This document shows positions 1 to 6,094 of a stretch of DNA of 6,094 bases, in pieces. The position numbers and the translations under genes are program-made. Each line of letters begins with the position of its first letter. Position 1 is the stretch's first letter. Source of the DNA: Spirochaetales bacterium (lineage in GTDB: Bacteria > Spirochaetota > Spirochaetia > Sphaerochaetales > Sphaerochaetaceae). The stretch lies in NCBI GenBank assembly GCA_017962865.1, contig JAGCUM010000049.1:1-6094 (forward strand), in the 5' to 3' direction. Under the pieces are notes generated by a model. That model searched no databases and had not been told where the DNA came from. It saw only the letters and a list, made by a program, of their open reading frames with translations.

Positions 1-1344
1 GTAGGTGGTGAACATCCTGTCGTTTATGACTGCAAATCCGTTTACAAAGCTCCTGTAGATGGCATCGAAACCGTAACCGCGGGTCTCGGTGGCGTTGTAG
101 TGAAGGCCTCTGGTGTAGAGGTACGGGTCGGTCTTGGCAAACTCGAGGCTGGCGGTCATGATACCGATGCCTGCAGCAAATGCGCCTTTTGCACCGGCAA
201 GGAAGCCGAATGCCGGCGGATTCCACTTGCCTTCGCCCGGGCCGGAGAATTCGTCGACTGCAAACTGGCCGTATGCATTGATTCCTGCAAACGGTGTGTA
301 GTTTGCCTCGAATACCAGCAGGGAGTTGGCATTGCGCGGAACGTACTCGTTGTGCATGAAGCCGAACGGGTTTATCTGTGCCAGGAAGAACTGCTGTGCT
401 CCTGTATCTGCATCCGGGTTGGACCAGAACATACAGGCCTCGTTTATGATCAGGCCGACCTTGTCCTTGAACAGGTTGAACTCGATCCTGTGCACCAGCA
501 GGGCCTTGTAACCGTCGAGGCTGTCATACTGGCCGTCTGCAGAACTGAACGGGTAGATGGTTGCCACCAGTGAGTACTTGAAGGCATCGAAGAATGTATT
601 GAAACGGGCCATGGTGTGGACGGGGAAGGAATCCGAAAGCATGAGGTTTCCGGTTTCACCGCTGCCCCACGAGAGCCTGTCACGACCGGCCATGAAGGAC
701 CAGTTTGCTCCTCCTGCCGAAACGAATGCACGCTCGGGGAAGTGAAAGTTGAATCCGTCAAACATCTCCCGCTTGGTGAAGAGAAGCTCGTTGACTATCG
801 GCATGTTGATGGATAGTCCCGGTTTGTAGAGCGGGTTGTAGCCTTCGGCGATAGCCTTGCCGATTCCGAGTCCCATATCGACCGAGAAGAAACCGTAGAA
901 GCGGTTTGTGGGCCAGGTCTCGAATGTGAAGGAGAGGAACTTCTGTCTTTCGGTATAGCCATGGAACCAGTCTTCCTCCAGATTGACGGCATCATTGGTA
1001 TGGAAGTAGAGCTCCAGGTCCAGATCCAGTCCGAACTCCATTGCGAAGTTGTCGGCATACTGCCTTCTGGGTTCGGAGGTTATCATGCCTTCGACGTAGT
1101 CATAGTATTTCTGCGCCGCATCGGGCAGTGAAGACCTGTCGATCTTTGCCAGCATTTTCTGCAGTTCCATCTCCGACCACGGGCCGGAAGATGAGGGCAG
1201 GGCCTTGCCTGAGAGGATGTACAGGGTTTCCATTGCCTTGTAGACTCCGCTGTCGACGGAGTAAATCTTCTGCTGGTTCGAATAGGCGAACACAGAAGCC
1301 GAAACGAGGAGTGCGATTGCAATCGCAATCAGAATTCTTTTCAT
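1..1344 (-). CDS. Outer-membrane beta-barrel protein, paralog A (3' end missing; Wzi-like family tentative)
   Basis: The frame is open for 448 codons from ATG at 1344 to the left edge with no stop, so the C-terminus lies outside the window. The start is chosen because GGGAG lies 9 nt upstream and the protein opens with a clean Sec signal peptide (basic MKR, Ala/Ile/Leu core, likely cleavage after SVFA at residue 20). Next come a helix with VYKAMETLYIL, a Pro-Trp box (residues 55-56) and an acidic helix, as in paralogs B and C. The family core follows: FETW, then PERAF, then GRDRLSWG starting at residue 220, GETGNLMLSDSFP, HRIEFNLFKDKVG, INPFGFMHNEY, YGQFAVDEF and EFAKTDPYLY. Alternating polar and aromatic residues suggest beta-strands of an outer-membrane barrel. 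The nearest relative in the window is D. The GRDRL...SD..P core recalls Wzi-type capsule-attachment barrels (from memory, not searched). Substrate is unknown. It is transcribed divergently from B with its own promoter. Confidence 0.9.
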   Translation of the reverse strand, partial: MKRILIAIAIALLVSASVFAYSNQQKIYSVDSGVYKAMETLYILSGKALPSSSGPWSEMELQKMLAKIDRSSLPDAAQKYYDYVEGMITSEPRRQYADNFAMEFGLDLDLELYFHTNDAVNLEEDWFHGYTERQKFLSFTFETWPTNRFYGFFSVDMGLGIGKAIAEGYNPLYKPGLSINMPIVNELLFTKREMFDGFNFHFPERAFVSAGGANWSFMAGRDRLSWGSGETGNLMLSDSFPVHTMARFNTFFDAFKYSLVATIYPFSSADGQYDSLDGYKALLVHRIEFNLFKDKVGLIINEACMFWSNPDADTGAQQFFLAQINPFGFMHNEYVPRNANSLLVFEANYTPFAGINAYGQFAVDEFSGPGEGKWNPPAFGFLAGAKGAFAAGIGIMTASLEFAKTDPYLYTRGLHYNATETRGYGFDAIYRSFVNGFAVINDRMFTTY

Positions 1345-1352
1345 AATATGTT

Positions 1353-1358
1353 TCTCCC
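1353..1358 (-). promoter_or_regulatory. Ribosome binding site of gene A
   Basis: On the minus strand GGGAGA precedes the ATG at 1344, leaving 9 nt between GGGAG and the start codon. It fixes the start of gene A. It stands out because the divergent neighbour B has no comparable site. Confidence 0.75.
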
Positions 1359-1379
1359 ATGAACTGTTCGTTCCCTTGC

Positions 1380-1408
1380 ATTTTAGCAATATATATGGAA
1401 AGAGTCAT
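1380..1408 (-). promoter_or_regulatory. Candidate sigma70-type promoter of gene A
   Basis: Reading the minus strand, ATGACT (1408-1403; four of six matches to TTGACA) is followed by a 17-nt spacer and TAAAAT (1385-1380; five of six matches to TATAAT). TGC directly before the -10 box makes an extended -10 element. Transcription would begin near 1373, giving a 5' leader of about 29 nt that includes the GGGAG site. This was found by eye and not tested. Confidence 0.55.
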
Positions 1409-1416
1409 CAAAAAGC

Positions 1417-1445
1417 TTGTCCCTTTGCGGTTTGTTTGTTACAGT
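1417..1445 (+). promoter_or_regulatory. Candidate sigma70-type promoter of the B-C operon
   Basis: TTGTCC (1417-1422; four of six matches to TTGACA) and TACAGT (1440-1445; four of six, with the key T1, A2 and T6) are separated by 17 nt. Transcription would start around 1452-1453, which is the A of B's ATG or the base before it, so the message would be leaderless or nearly so. This agrees with the lack of a Shine-Dalgarno sequence before B. The -35 boxes of the A and B promoters sit back to back, 8 bp apart, so one regulator bound here could affect both. The call is weaker than that for A. Confidence 0.4.
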
Positions 1446-1452
1446 CAAAGCC

Positions 1453-3300
1453 ATGAGACGTTTTCTGACATTTTTGGCGATTTTGTTGATATCGCTTTCA
1501 ACTGTCTTCGCGGCCAACACCCAGAAGATCTATTCGGTAGACAATGACATCTACAGAACCATTTCCGACATCTATGTCCTCACCGGACATGCACTGCCTT
1601 CCACAGCAGGTCCGTGGAGCGGTGATGAGCTTCTCTCAATGCTTGAAGCCATCGACAGAAGCGATGTCCCGTCCTTCATGACAAACAGATATGACGCTGC
1701 GATGGCAGAGTTGACCGCAGAGCGCCAGATCGAGTTCAAGAACGGAGCCCTTTCGTTCTCGGGAGTCATCAACACCGAGCTCTATGCACATACATACGAT
1801 GCCCAGGCTGCCGATGCATTCACAAGAACCGACGTCAACGGACTTGTCGACCATGCCTTCGAAGGCAGGTCCTGGTGGTTCGCAAAGGATCTGAACCACA
1901 TCGTTCCGTTCTTCAACCTTGAGTGGGAGACATGGCTTACCGACCATTTCTACAGCGTGTTCGATATGCCTCTTCAGAACGCAGCACGCGGGGACGAGTT
2001 CGGTGAGCTCGGTTCCACCAAGATGAACACAAACATCATGATGCTCCAGAACCTGAAGTTCAACCTGAAGGTCATGGACATCGCAAGCTTCCCGCACAGG
2101 GCATTCGCAGCATTCGGCGGAAACGGCTGGTCCGTTGAAGTCGGCCGTGACAGACTGTCCTGGGGCGCCGGCAAGACCGGAAACGTGGTTCTTTCGGACA
2201 ATTTCCCGTATCACGATATGGTCAGGGCAACAGCCTACGGCGAGAGGTTCAAGTACACATACCTGATTTCCTTCTTCCCGGAGAAGCAGAACTATTATGA
2301 TACCGATACCGGTCATCCCGGCTATTCCGGAACAGGCTACAACAACTCGACCGTCAGGATGGACGGAATCTTCTTCTATGCCGCCCACAGATTCGAGTTC
2401 AGGTTCTTCAAGGACAAGGTCGGCCTCGCCCTTACGGAAGGTCTGATGTATGCTTCACCGACGAACAACATCGAATTCCCGGCCCTGAGCCCCCTGTATT
2501 TCATGCACAATGCGTTCATGTCCAAGAATTCCAACTCGACACTGGCTCTTGAGCTCGACTGGACAATCGCAAAGGGCCTGAACGTCTACGGTCAGATTCT
2601 CGTGGACCAGGGAAGGATGCCTGGCTTCGAGAGCATCTCCGGAAGAATCGAGGCGGGTCAGTCTCCTGACGGAAACGCATACCTCGTCGGAGCCAAGTAC
2701 GTCGGAGGAGTCAAGGAAGGCGTTCTTACCATCAATCCGGAATTTGCCTATGTAAGCCCGTTCTGCTATCTCCGCGACAGCGGTTATACGGAAAGCTACG
2801 GCATGGACTATGTCGGAGCCATCAAGTCCAGACTCTATGCCTACGAGAACAGGGACGTGCATACCGATGTTCTCTATGAAGATTATGTTATCGGTTACGA
2901 GTACGGACCGGACTGCATGGTTTCAAACCTCGATGCCTCATGGGAGGGAGAGAAACTCTCGCTCAGGGCAAGGGGAATGTACATCGTACACGGAACACAT
3001 GATCTTTGGACAAAGTGGGCGGAAGCTCCTGCAGACGATGATGCTTACTATGCGGAGTACACGGGAACATCCTCCTCTCACGCCAGCACAAGCAACTACA
3101 GATATGCCGATGCACAGGCTGCCAGAAACGCAAAGTGGACAACCCTTGATCTCGGTCTCGGTGCAAGCTACAGAATCGTGGACGGCCTCGAGCTGAACCT
3201 GGATTTCGACTACGTTGCCATGAAGAACATCTTCAACATCAACGGACAGAACGCTTCCGATATCCAGATTGTCTTCGGCCTCTCCTGGCAGTGCTTCTGA
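1453..3300 (+). CDS. Outer-membrane beta-barrel protein, paralog B (615 aa; Wzi-like family tentative)
   Basis: This is a complete gene and the longest intact paralog. The ATG at 1453 is preferred because it places the signal peptide correctly: MRR, then a hydrophobic run and cleavage after TVFA at residue 20. An in-frame TTG at 1417 would add 12 residues before it and is less likely. The mature protein begins with a helix containing IYRTISDIYVL, a Pro-Trp box (residues 54-55) and an acidic helix. Core motifs follow: WETW, PHRAF, GRDRLSWG starting at residue 231, a TGNVVLSDNFP segment, a Tyr/Gly/Asn-rich loop of about 30 residues (277-305), HRFEFRFFKDKVG (from 312), YFMHNAF, VYGQILVDQ and HGTHDLWTKW (513-522). 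The last residue is Phe, as in many BAM substrates, here preceded by an unusual Cys. No Shine-Dalgarno site is visible. It is probably the first gene of a B-C operon. It likely sits in the outer membrane; ligand unknown. Confidence 0.93.
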   Translation: MRRFLTFLAILLISLSTVFAANTQKIYSVDNDIYRTISDIYVLTGHALPSTAGPWSGDELLSMLEAIDRSDVPSFMTNRYDAAMAELTAERQIEFKNGALSFSGVINTELYAHTYDAQAADAFTRTDVNGLVDHAFEGRSWWFAKDLNHIVPFFNLEWETWLTDHFYSVFDMPLQNAARGDEFGELGSTKMNTNIMMLQNLKFNLKVMDIASFPHRAFAAFGGNGWSVEVGRDRLSWGAGKTGNVVLSDNFPYHDMVRATAYGERFKYTYLISFFPEKQNYYDTDTGHPGYSGTGYNNSTVRMDGIFFYAAHRFEFRFFKDKVGLALTEGLMYASPTNNIEFPALSPLYFMHNAFMSKNSNSTLALELDWTIAKGLNVYGQILVDQGRMPGFESISGRIEAGQSPDGNAYLVGAKYVGGVKEGVLTINPEFAYVSPFCYLRDSGYTESYGMDYVGAIKSRLYAYENRDVHTDVLYEDYVIGYEYGPDCMVSNLDASWEGEKLSLRARGMYIVHGTHDLWTKWAEAPADDDAYYAEYTGTSSSHASTSNYRYADAQAARNAKWTTLDLGLGASYRIVDGLELNLDFDYVAMKNIFNINGQNASDIQIVFGLSWQCF

Positions 3301-3314
3301 TATAGTTGAGACAG

Positions 3315-4919
3315 ATGAAAAGGACAGCGGTCTTTCTTCTGGTATTGTTCCTCGGGGTATCGCTTTTTGCCTTCAACGGGCAGAAGGTGATACCGCTGGA
3401 GAGCGATGTCTATCGCGCCGTCGACGAGCTGTACATACTGGAAGGAAAGGCTGTTCCCTCTACAACGAGGCCCTGGACAGTAGCTGAGACAGAAAAAATA
3501 CTGTCAAAAGTATCAAAAGAGACCTCCGTTGTTCTTTACTCCATAGTTGAAGAAGCCTTGAAAGAGGAGCCTAAGATCAAGGTTGATGACCTCTTCGGAA
3601 TGACCTTCGGCGGCTATGCCTCCATAACGGGTTATGCCCATACCGACAAAGGCTATGTCTATCCGTTCAACGATATGACAAACAACCTTTTCCGCTCCGA
3701 ACATGAGGTTCCGACCTTCAGAGCCGACTGGGAGACCTGGGTAGGAGAGCACCTCTACAGCTTCGTCTGGTATCAGTACAAGAACGAGTTCTACAACAAC
3801 GGCTACAGCGATTTCAACTTCGATTTCGACATAGCCAACCTGACTCCGAAGGGACTGACGACCGATATGGACCAGAGGGAGCCCTCGAGGGCTTTCTTCA
3901 CGGTCGGTTCGGACAGCTGGAGCCTCGAGTACGGACGCGACCGCCTTCAGATGGGATTGGGGAACACCGGAAGTCTGATCTTCAGCAACACGATGCCTTA
4001 TCAGAACCTGCTGAGGTTCTCACTGTTCGGCAGCAGGTACAAGTACTCGTTCATCATGAGCTTCTATCCCCATCTCCGGCGGGATGAGGAGAACGGCATC
4101 CTGGAGGGCGGCGATGGAGTTCTCTTCTACATGACACACAGGATTGAATGCCGATTCCTGTCCGACAGACTCTATGCCGCAGTCAATGAATCCATCATGT
4201 ACAGAAGGGACGGTATGTCCGCGGATATCAGATACGTAAATCCGGTGATGTACTTCCACAATTACTTCATAGCCGGCAACGCGAACTCGATCGTGGACCT
4301 AGAGGCAAGCTATGCCCTTGCAAAGGGCTGGAACCTTTACGGTCAGTTCGCCCTGGATCAGTTTGCATCCCCCGTGGAGAAGGTGCAGGACCGGTTCAAC
4401 GAACCTTTGGCCTTCGGTGCCATGCTGGGGCTGAAGAACGTGAGTCTTGCAGGAAAGGGAGTTCTTACAATCGGTCTGGAAGGCGCCTACACGATGCCTT
4501 ACCTCTATCTGAGGGCCCAGCATATCGCAGATCCCGAGACCAATCCGAAACAGGATATCACGGACCCGGGTCTGGGCTATGTCGGAAGCTACAGAGGCAA
4601 TCTGTTCTACATAGGATACAGATACGGCGGAGATGCCGTAGTGGCGGACCTGAAGCTGAGCTATGAGGTTCCGACCTCCTGGATGCTCAGTGTCGAGGGG
4701 CTGTACATGGTCCACGGCGAAAAGAACACCCGTTCGCTGTTCACAGTCGGAGACAACACATTCGCACCGAGCGGAGAATCGTGGAACTTCATTCTTCTTG
4801 AGCTCTGTGCCAAGAAGTATTTTTCGAAAAATGTCGCAGCCTATTTCCAATACGACATGATTGCGGGAAGCAGGGGACAGGACAACCAGTTCGCCCTCGG
4901 ACTGGAAGCAAACTTCTGA
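3315..4919 (+). CDS. Outer-membrane beta-barrel protein, paralog C (534 aa; Wzi-like family tentative)
   Basis: This complete gene begins 14 bp after B's stop and is probably co-transcribed with it. The ATG at 3315 gives a signal peptide (MKR, Leu/Val/Phe core, cleavage after SLFA at residue 19). An in-frame TTG at 3306 would add only three residues and has no better support. Only a weak GAG (3308-3310) precedes the ATG, so translation may depend on coupling to B. The N-terminal part is the most canonical of the group: VIPLESDVYRAVDELYIL, a Pro-Trp box at 53-54, then an acidic helix. Core motifs are WETW, PSRAF, GRDRLQMG starting at residue 207 (Met replaces the Trp of A and B), NTGSLIFSNTMP, HRIECRF, VMYFHNYF and YGQFALDQF. 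The protein is about 80 residues shorter than B: the variable loop after the core is shorter, and the HGTHDxWTxW motif of B and D is reduced to HGEKN. It ends in Phe. It looks like the most diverged of the four, so its ligand may differ. Confidence 0.93.
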   Translation: MKRTAVFLLVLFLGVSLFAFNGQKVIPLESDVYRAVDELYILEGKAVPSTTRPWTVAETEKILSKVSKETSVVLYSIVEEALKEEPKIKVDDLFGMTFGGYASITGYAHTDKGYVYPFNDMTNNLFRSEHEVPTFRADWETWVGEHLYSFVWYQYKNEFYNNGYSDFNFDFDIANLTPKGLTTDMDQREPSRAFFTVGSDSWSLEYGRDRLQMGLGNTGSLIFSNTMPYQNLLRFSLFGSRYKYSFIMSFYPHLRRDEENGILEGGDGVLFYMTHRIECRFLSDRLYAAVNESIMYRRDGMSADIRYVNPVMYFHNYFIAGNANSIVDLEASYALAKGWNLYGQFALDQFASPVEKVQDRFNEPLAFGAMLGLKNVSLAGKGVLTIGLEGAYTMPYLYLRAQHIADPETNPKQDITDPGLGYVGSYRGNLFYIGYRYGGDAVVADLKLSYEVPTSWMLSVEGLYMVHGEKNTRSLFTVGDNTFAPSGESWNFILLELCAKKYFSKNVAAYFQYDMIAGSRGQDNQFALGLEANF

Positions 4920-4951
4920 AAACAAAAGAAAGGCCCCGGGAAACCGGGGCC
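4919..4951 (-). terminator. Intrinsic terminator of gene D (possibly shared with the B-C operon)
   Basis: GGCCCCGG (4932-4939) and CCGGGGCC (4944-4951) form a perfect 8-bp GC stem around a four-base loop, GAAA on the plus strand and TTTC on the minus strand. On the minus strand the stem is followed at once by TTTCTTTTGTTTT (4931-4919), the T-rich tail of a strong intrinsic terminator for D. On the plus strand the stem is followed by ATAACTTTCTCT, a poor tail, so termination of the B-C message here is probably weaker. On that strand the loop is a GNRA tetraloop, which could protect the 3' end of the message. The tail reaches C's stop codon. Confidence 0.8.
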
Positions 4952-4973
4952 ATAACTTTCTCTATGCGACGAA

Positions 4974-6094
4974 TCAGAAGTAGAAGCGTGCGCTTACCAC
5001 GACCTGGAAATCGCTCTGGTTCACTCCTTCGACATTGCCGTAGTTCCTGATGTTCACGTAATCGGCCTGAACGAGGGCTGTGAGCCAGGATGTGACCTTG
5101 TATGTTGCATTGATTCCGCAGACTGTGGTCTTCTCGACGGAGAGGTCCGCACCGGTCTTGTAGGCATACTTTGCGTTGTATGAGGTGTGCTTTGTTGTCG
5201 GGGAGGACTTGTCGTACTGATAGTTCTCGTCTCCGCCGACTCTTGTCCATGCGGTCCAAGCGTCATGGGTTCCGTGTGCCATGAAGAAGAAGCTGCCTTC
5301 GATGCTGAGCCTGAGGTCGGTTGTTGTCCAGCCGGCCTTAACGTTGGCCACAACGGCATCGGGACCGTAGGTGTAGCCGAGGAAGTACTCGTCATAGGTG
5401 ATTCCTGCGCCCACGGAAGACCAGTTGCGGATTGCCACGACATAGTTGATGCCGTAGTTGCCGTCTCCGTCGCGGATTCCGTCCCTGAGATAGAGGTACG
5501 GATCGGTCTTTGCGAACTCGGCACTGGCGTGGAAGATTCCGTTGCCCATGGTGAATGCACCCTTGGCTCCGAAGAGGAATCCCATTGCAGTCGGAACGGT
5601 TCTGTATGACTCTGAAGGCGGTGTCTCGATTCCGGGGAAAGCGATCTCATCCACAATCCACTGACCATAGGTGTTGAAGCCCTTGAACGGGGTGTAGTTG
5701 AACTCCAGCGTGAGGGTTGAGTTGGAATTGTATGCGATGTAGTTGTTGTGGTTGAAGTTCAGCGGGTTCAGGGCACGCACATCGATGGTGTTGTCCTCCG
5801 ACATGTACATCAGGCCCTCAGTGGCGGCGAATGTGAACTTGTCCTTCAGGAACCTGAGCTCGAATCTGTGTCCGATGTACATGCTCAGGCCGCGGTAGGG
5901 ATGGTGGTATCCGTTGTCCATTCCGTGCCACTCGGGAGTTCCTCCGCCTTCCTGGTTGTCCCAGTAGTTGAGCGGATGCGGATAGAAGCTTGTAAGGAAC
6001 GTGTACTTGAAATCAGCGGTGTAGGCGGTGATCTTTGCGAAGTTCTGCCACGGCATATTGTCGCTGATGGTGAGATTTCCGCTTTCACCGGGAC
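4974..6094 (-). CDS. Outer-membrane beta-barrel protein, paralog D (5' end missing; Wzi-like family tentative)
   Basis: The stop is TGA at 4976-4974. The frame stays open past the internal Met codon at 6056 to the right edge, where PGESGNLTISDN aligns with the core that follows GRDRL in A and B. The gene therefore continues outside the window, and the Met at 6056 is not its start. The 372 visible residues hold the family's second half: a segment with FKYTFLTSFYPHP, a Trp/Gly/His-rich variable loop of about 30 residues, HRFELRFLKDKF, LNPLNFNHNNY, YGQWIVDE, EFAKTDPYLYLRD, YGPDAVVANV and HGTHDAWTAW (5276-5247). The C-terminus, NQSDFQVVVSARFYF, alternates and ends in Phe, as expected of a BAM-assembled barrel. 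The segment GAKGAF...EFAKTDPYLY is nearly the same in A, making A its closest relative here. D converges on C and has a strong intrinsic terminator. The ligand is unknown. Confidence 0.9.
   Translation of the reverse strand, partial: PGESGNLTISDNMPWQNFAKITAYTADFKYTFLTSFYPHPLNYWDNQEGGGTPEWHGMDNGYHHPYRGLSMYIGHRFELRFLKDKFTFAATEGLMYMSEDNTIDVRALNPLNFNHNNYIAYNSNSTLTLEFNYTPFKGFNTYGQWIVDEIAFPGIETPPSESYRTVPTAMGFLFGAKGAFTMGNGIFHASAEFAKTDPYLYLRDGIRDGDGNYGINYVVAIRNWSSVGAGITYDEYFLGYTYGPDAVVANVKAGWTTTDLRLSIEGSFFFMAHGTHDAWTAWTRVGGDENYQYDKSSPTTKHTSYNAKYAYKTGADLSVEKTTVCGINATYKVTSWLTALVQADYVNIRNYGNVEGVNQSDFQVVVSARFYF

Noticed and set aside
100..573. A 157-codon open frame on the plus strand, opposite gene A
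   Set aside because: It lies wholly antisense to A, is Cys-rich with no recognisable domain, and arises from the codon bias of the real gene, whose minus-strand frame aligns with B, C and D.
1312..1327. A perfect 16-bp palindrome, TGCGATTGCAATCGCA, near the start of gene A
   Set aside because: It falls in the signal-peptide codons for repeated Ala-Ile and is explained by codon choice. With no loop it would make a poor RNA hairpin, and no second copy was noticed in the window.
1359..1547. A 62-codon plus-strand frame starting in the A-B gap
   Set aside because: It overlaps the start of B out of frame, shows no family motif or clear ribosome binding site, and ends inside B.
1636..2388. A 250-codon open frame on the minus strand, opposite gene B
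   Set aside because: It is antisense to the conserved core of B, has no start signal or family motifs, and is a codon-bias shadow. The same applies to the 208-codon minus-strand frame at 4299-4925 opposite C and the 140-codon plus-strand frame at 5187-5609 opposite D.
5054..6056. Treating the Met codon at 6056 as the start of gene D
   Set aside because: The open frame continues upstream to the window edge and encodes the conserved PGESGNLTISDN core, so the Met is internal and the true start is outside the window.
1..6094. CRISPR array, tRNA or rRNA gene, insertion sequence, or attachment site
   Set aside because: None was seen on reading. The window is almost entirely coding, with gaps of only 108, 14 and 54 bp; the repeated sequence is explained by paralogy of the four genes.

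Overview
The window holds four members of one family of secreted outer-membrane beta-barrel proteins and almost nothing else. From left to right they are gene A (minus strand, C-terminus off the left edge), gene B (plus, complete, 615 aa), gene C (plus, complete, 534 aa) and gene D (minus, N-terminus off the right edge). All four share a conserved core, and where the relevant end is visible they have a Sec signal peptide (A, B, C) or a C-terminal phenylalanine typical of BAM-inserted barrels (B, C, D). The N-terminal region (a Tyr-containing helix, then a Pro-Trp box and an acidic helix) and the core motif GRDRLxxGxGxTGN...S(D/N)..P resemble, from memory, the 'capsule assembly Wzi' family of outer-membrane proteins. 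No search was run, so that assignment is tentative and the safest name is outer-membrane beta-barrel family protein.

The organism is a diderm bacterium with roughly balanced GC content. The style (short MKR/MRR signal peptides ending in VFA or LFA, clusters of paralogous barrel proteins, sigma70-like promoter hexamers) makes me think of a spirochaete such as a Treponema or Sphaerochaeta relative. This is impression rather than proof; no rRNA, tRNA or housekeeping gene is present to settle it.

Layout: A and B diverge from a 108-bp AT-rich gap (1345-1452) that carries a good candidate promoter for each. A has a purine-rich ribosome binding site. B has none, and its best promoter would start transcription almost at its ATG, so B may be translated from a leaderless or near-leaderless message. 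B and C are 14 bp apart and probably form one operon. C and D converge on a 54-bp gap (4920-4973) holding a perfect 8-bp GC stem with a four-base loop; its T-rich tail lies on D's strand.

A and D look like the closest pair in the group. They lie in the same orientation on either side of B-C, so they act as long, imperfect direct repeats. Between conserved strands the four proteins differ in length and sequence at one likely surface loop. Together this suggests a duplicated and diversifying surface-protein locus. Its ligand, whether polysaccharide, nutrient or host factor, cannot be read from the sequence.
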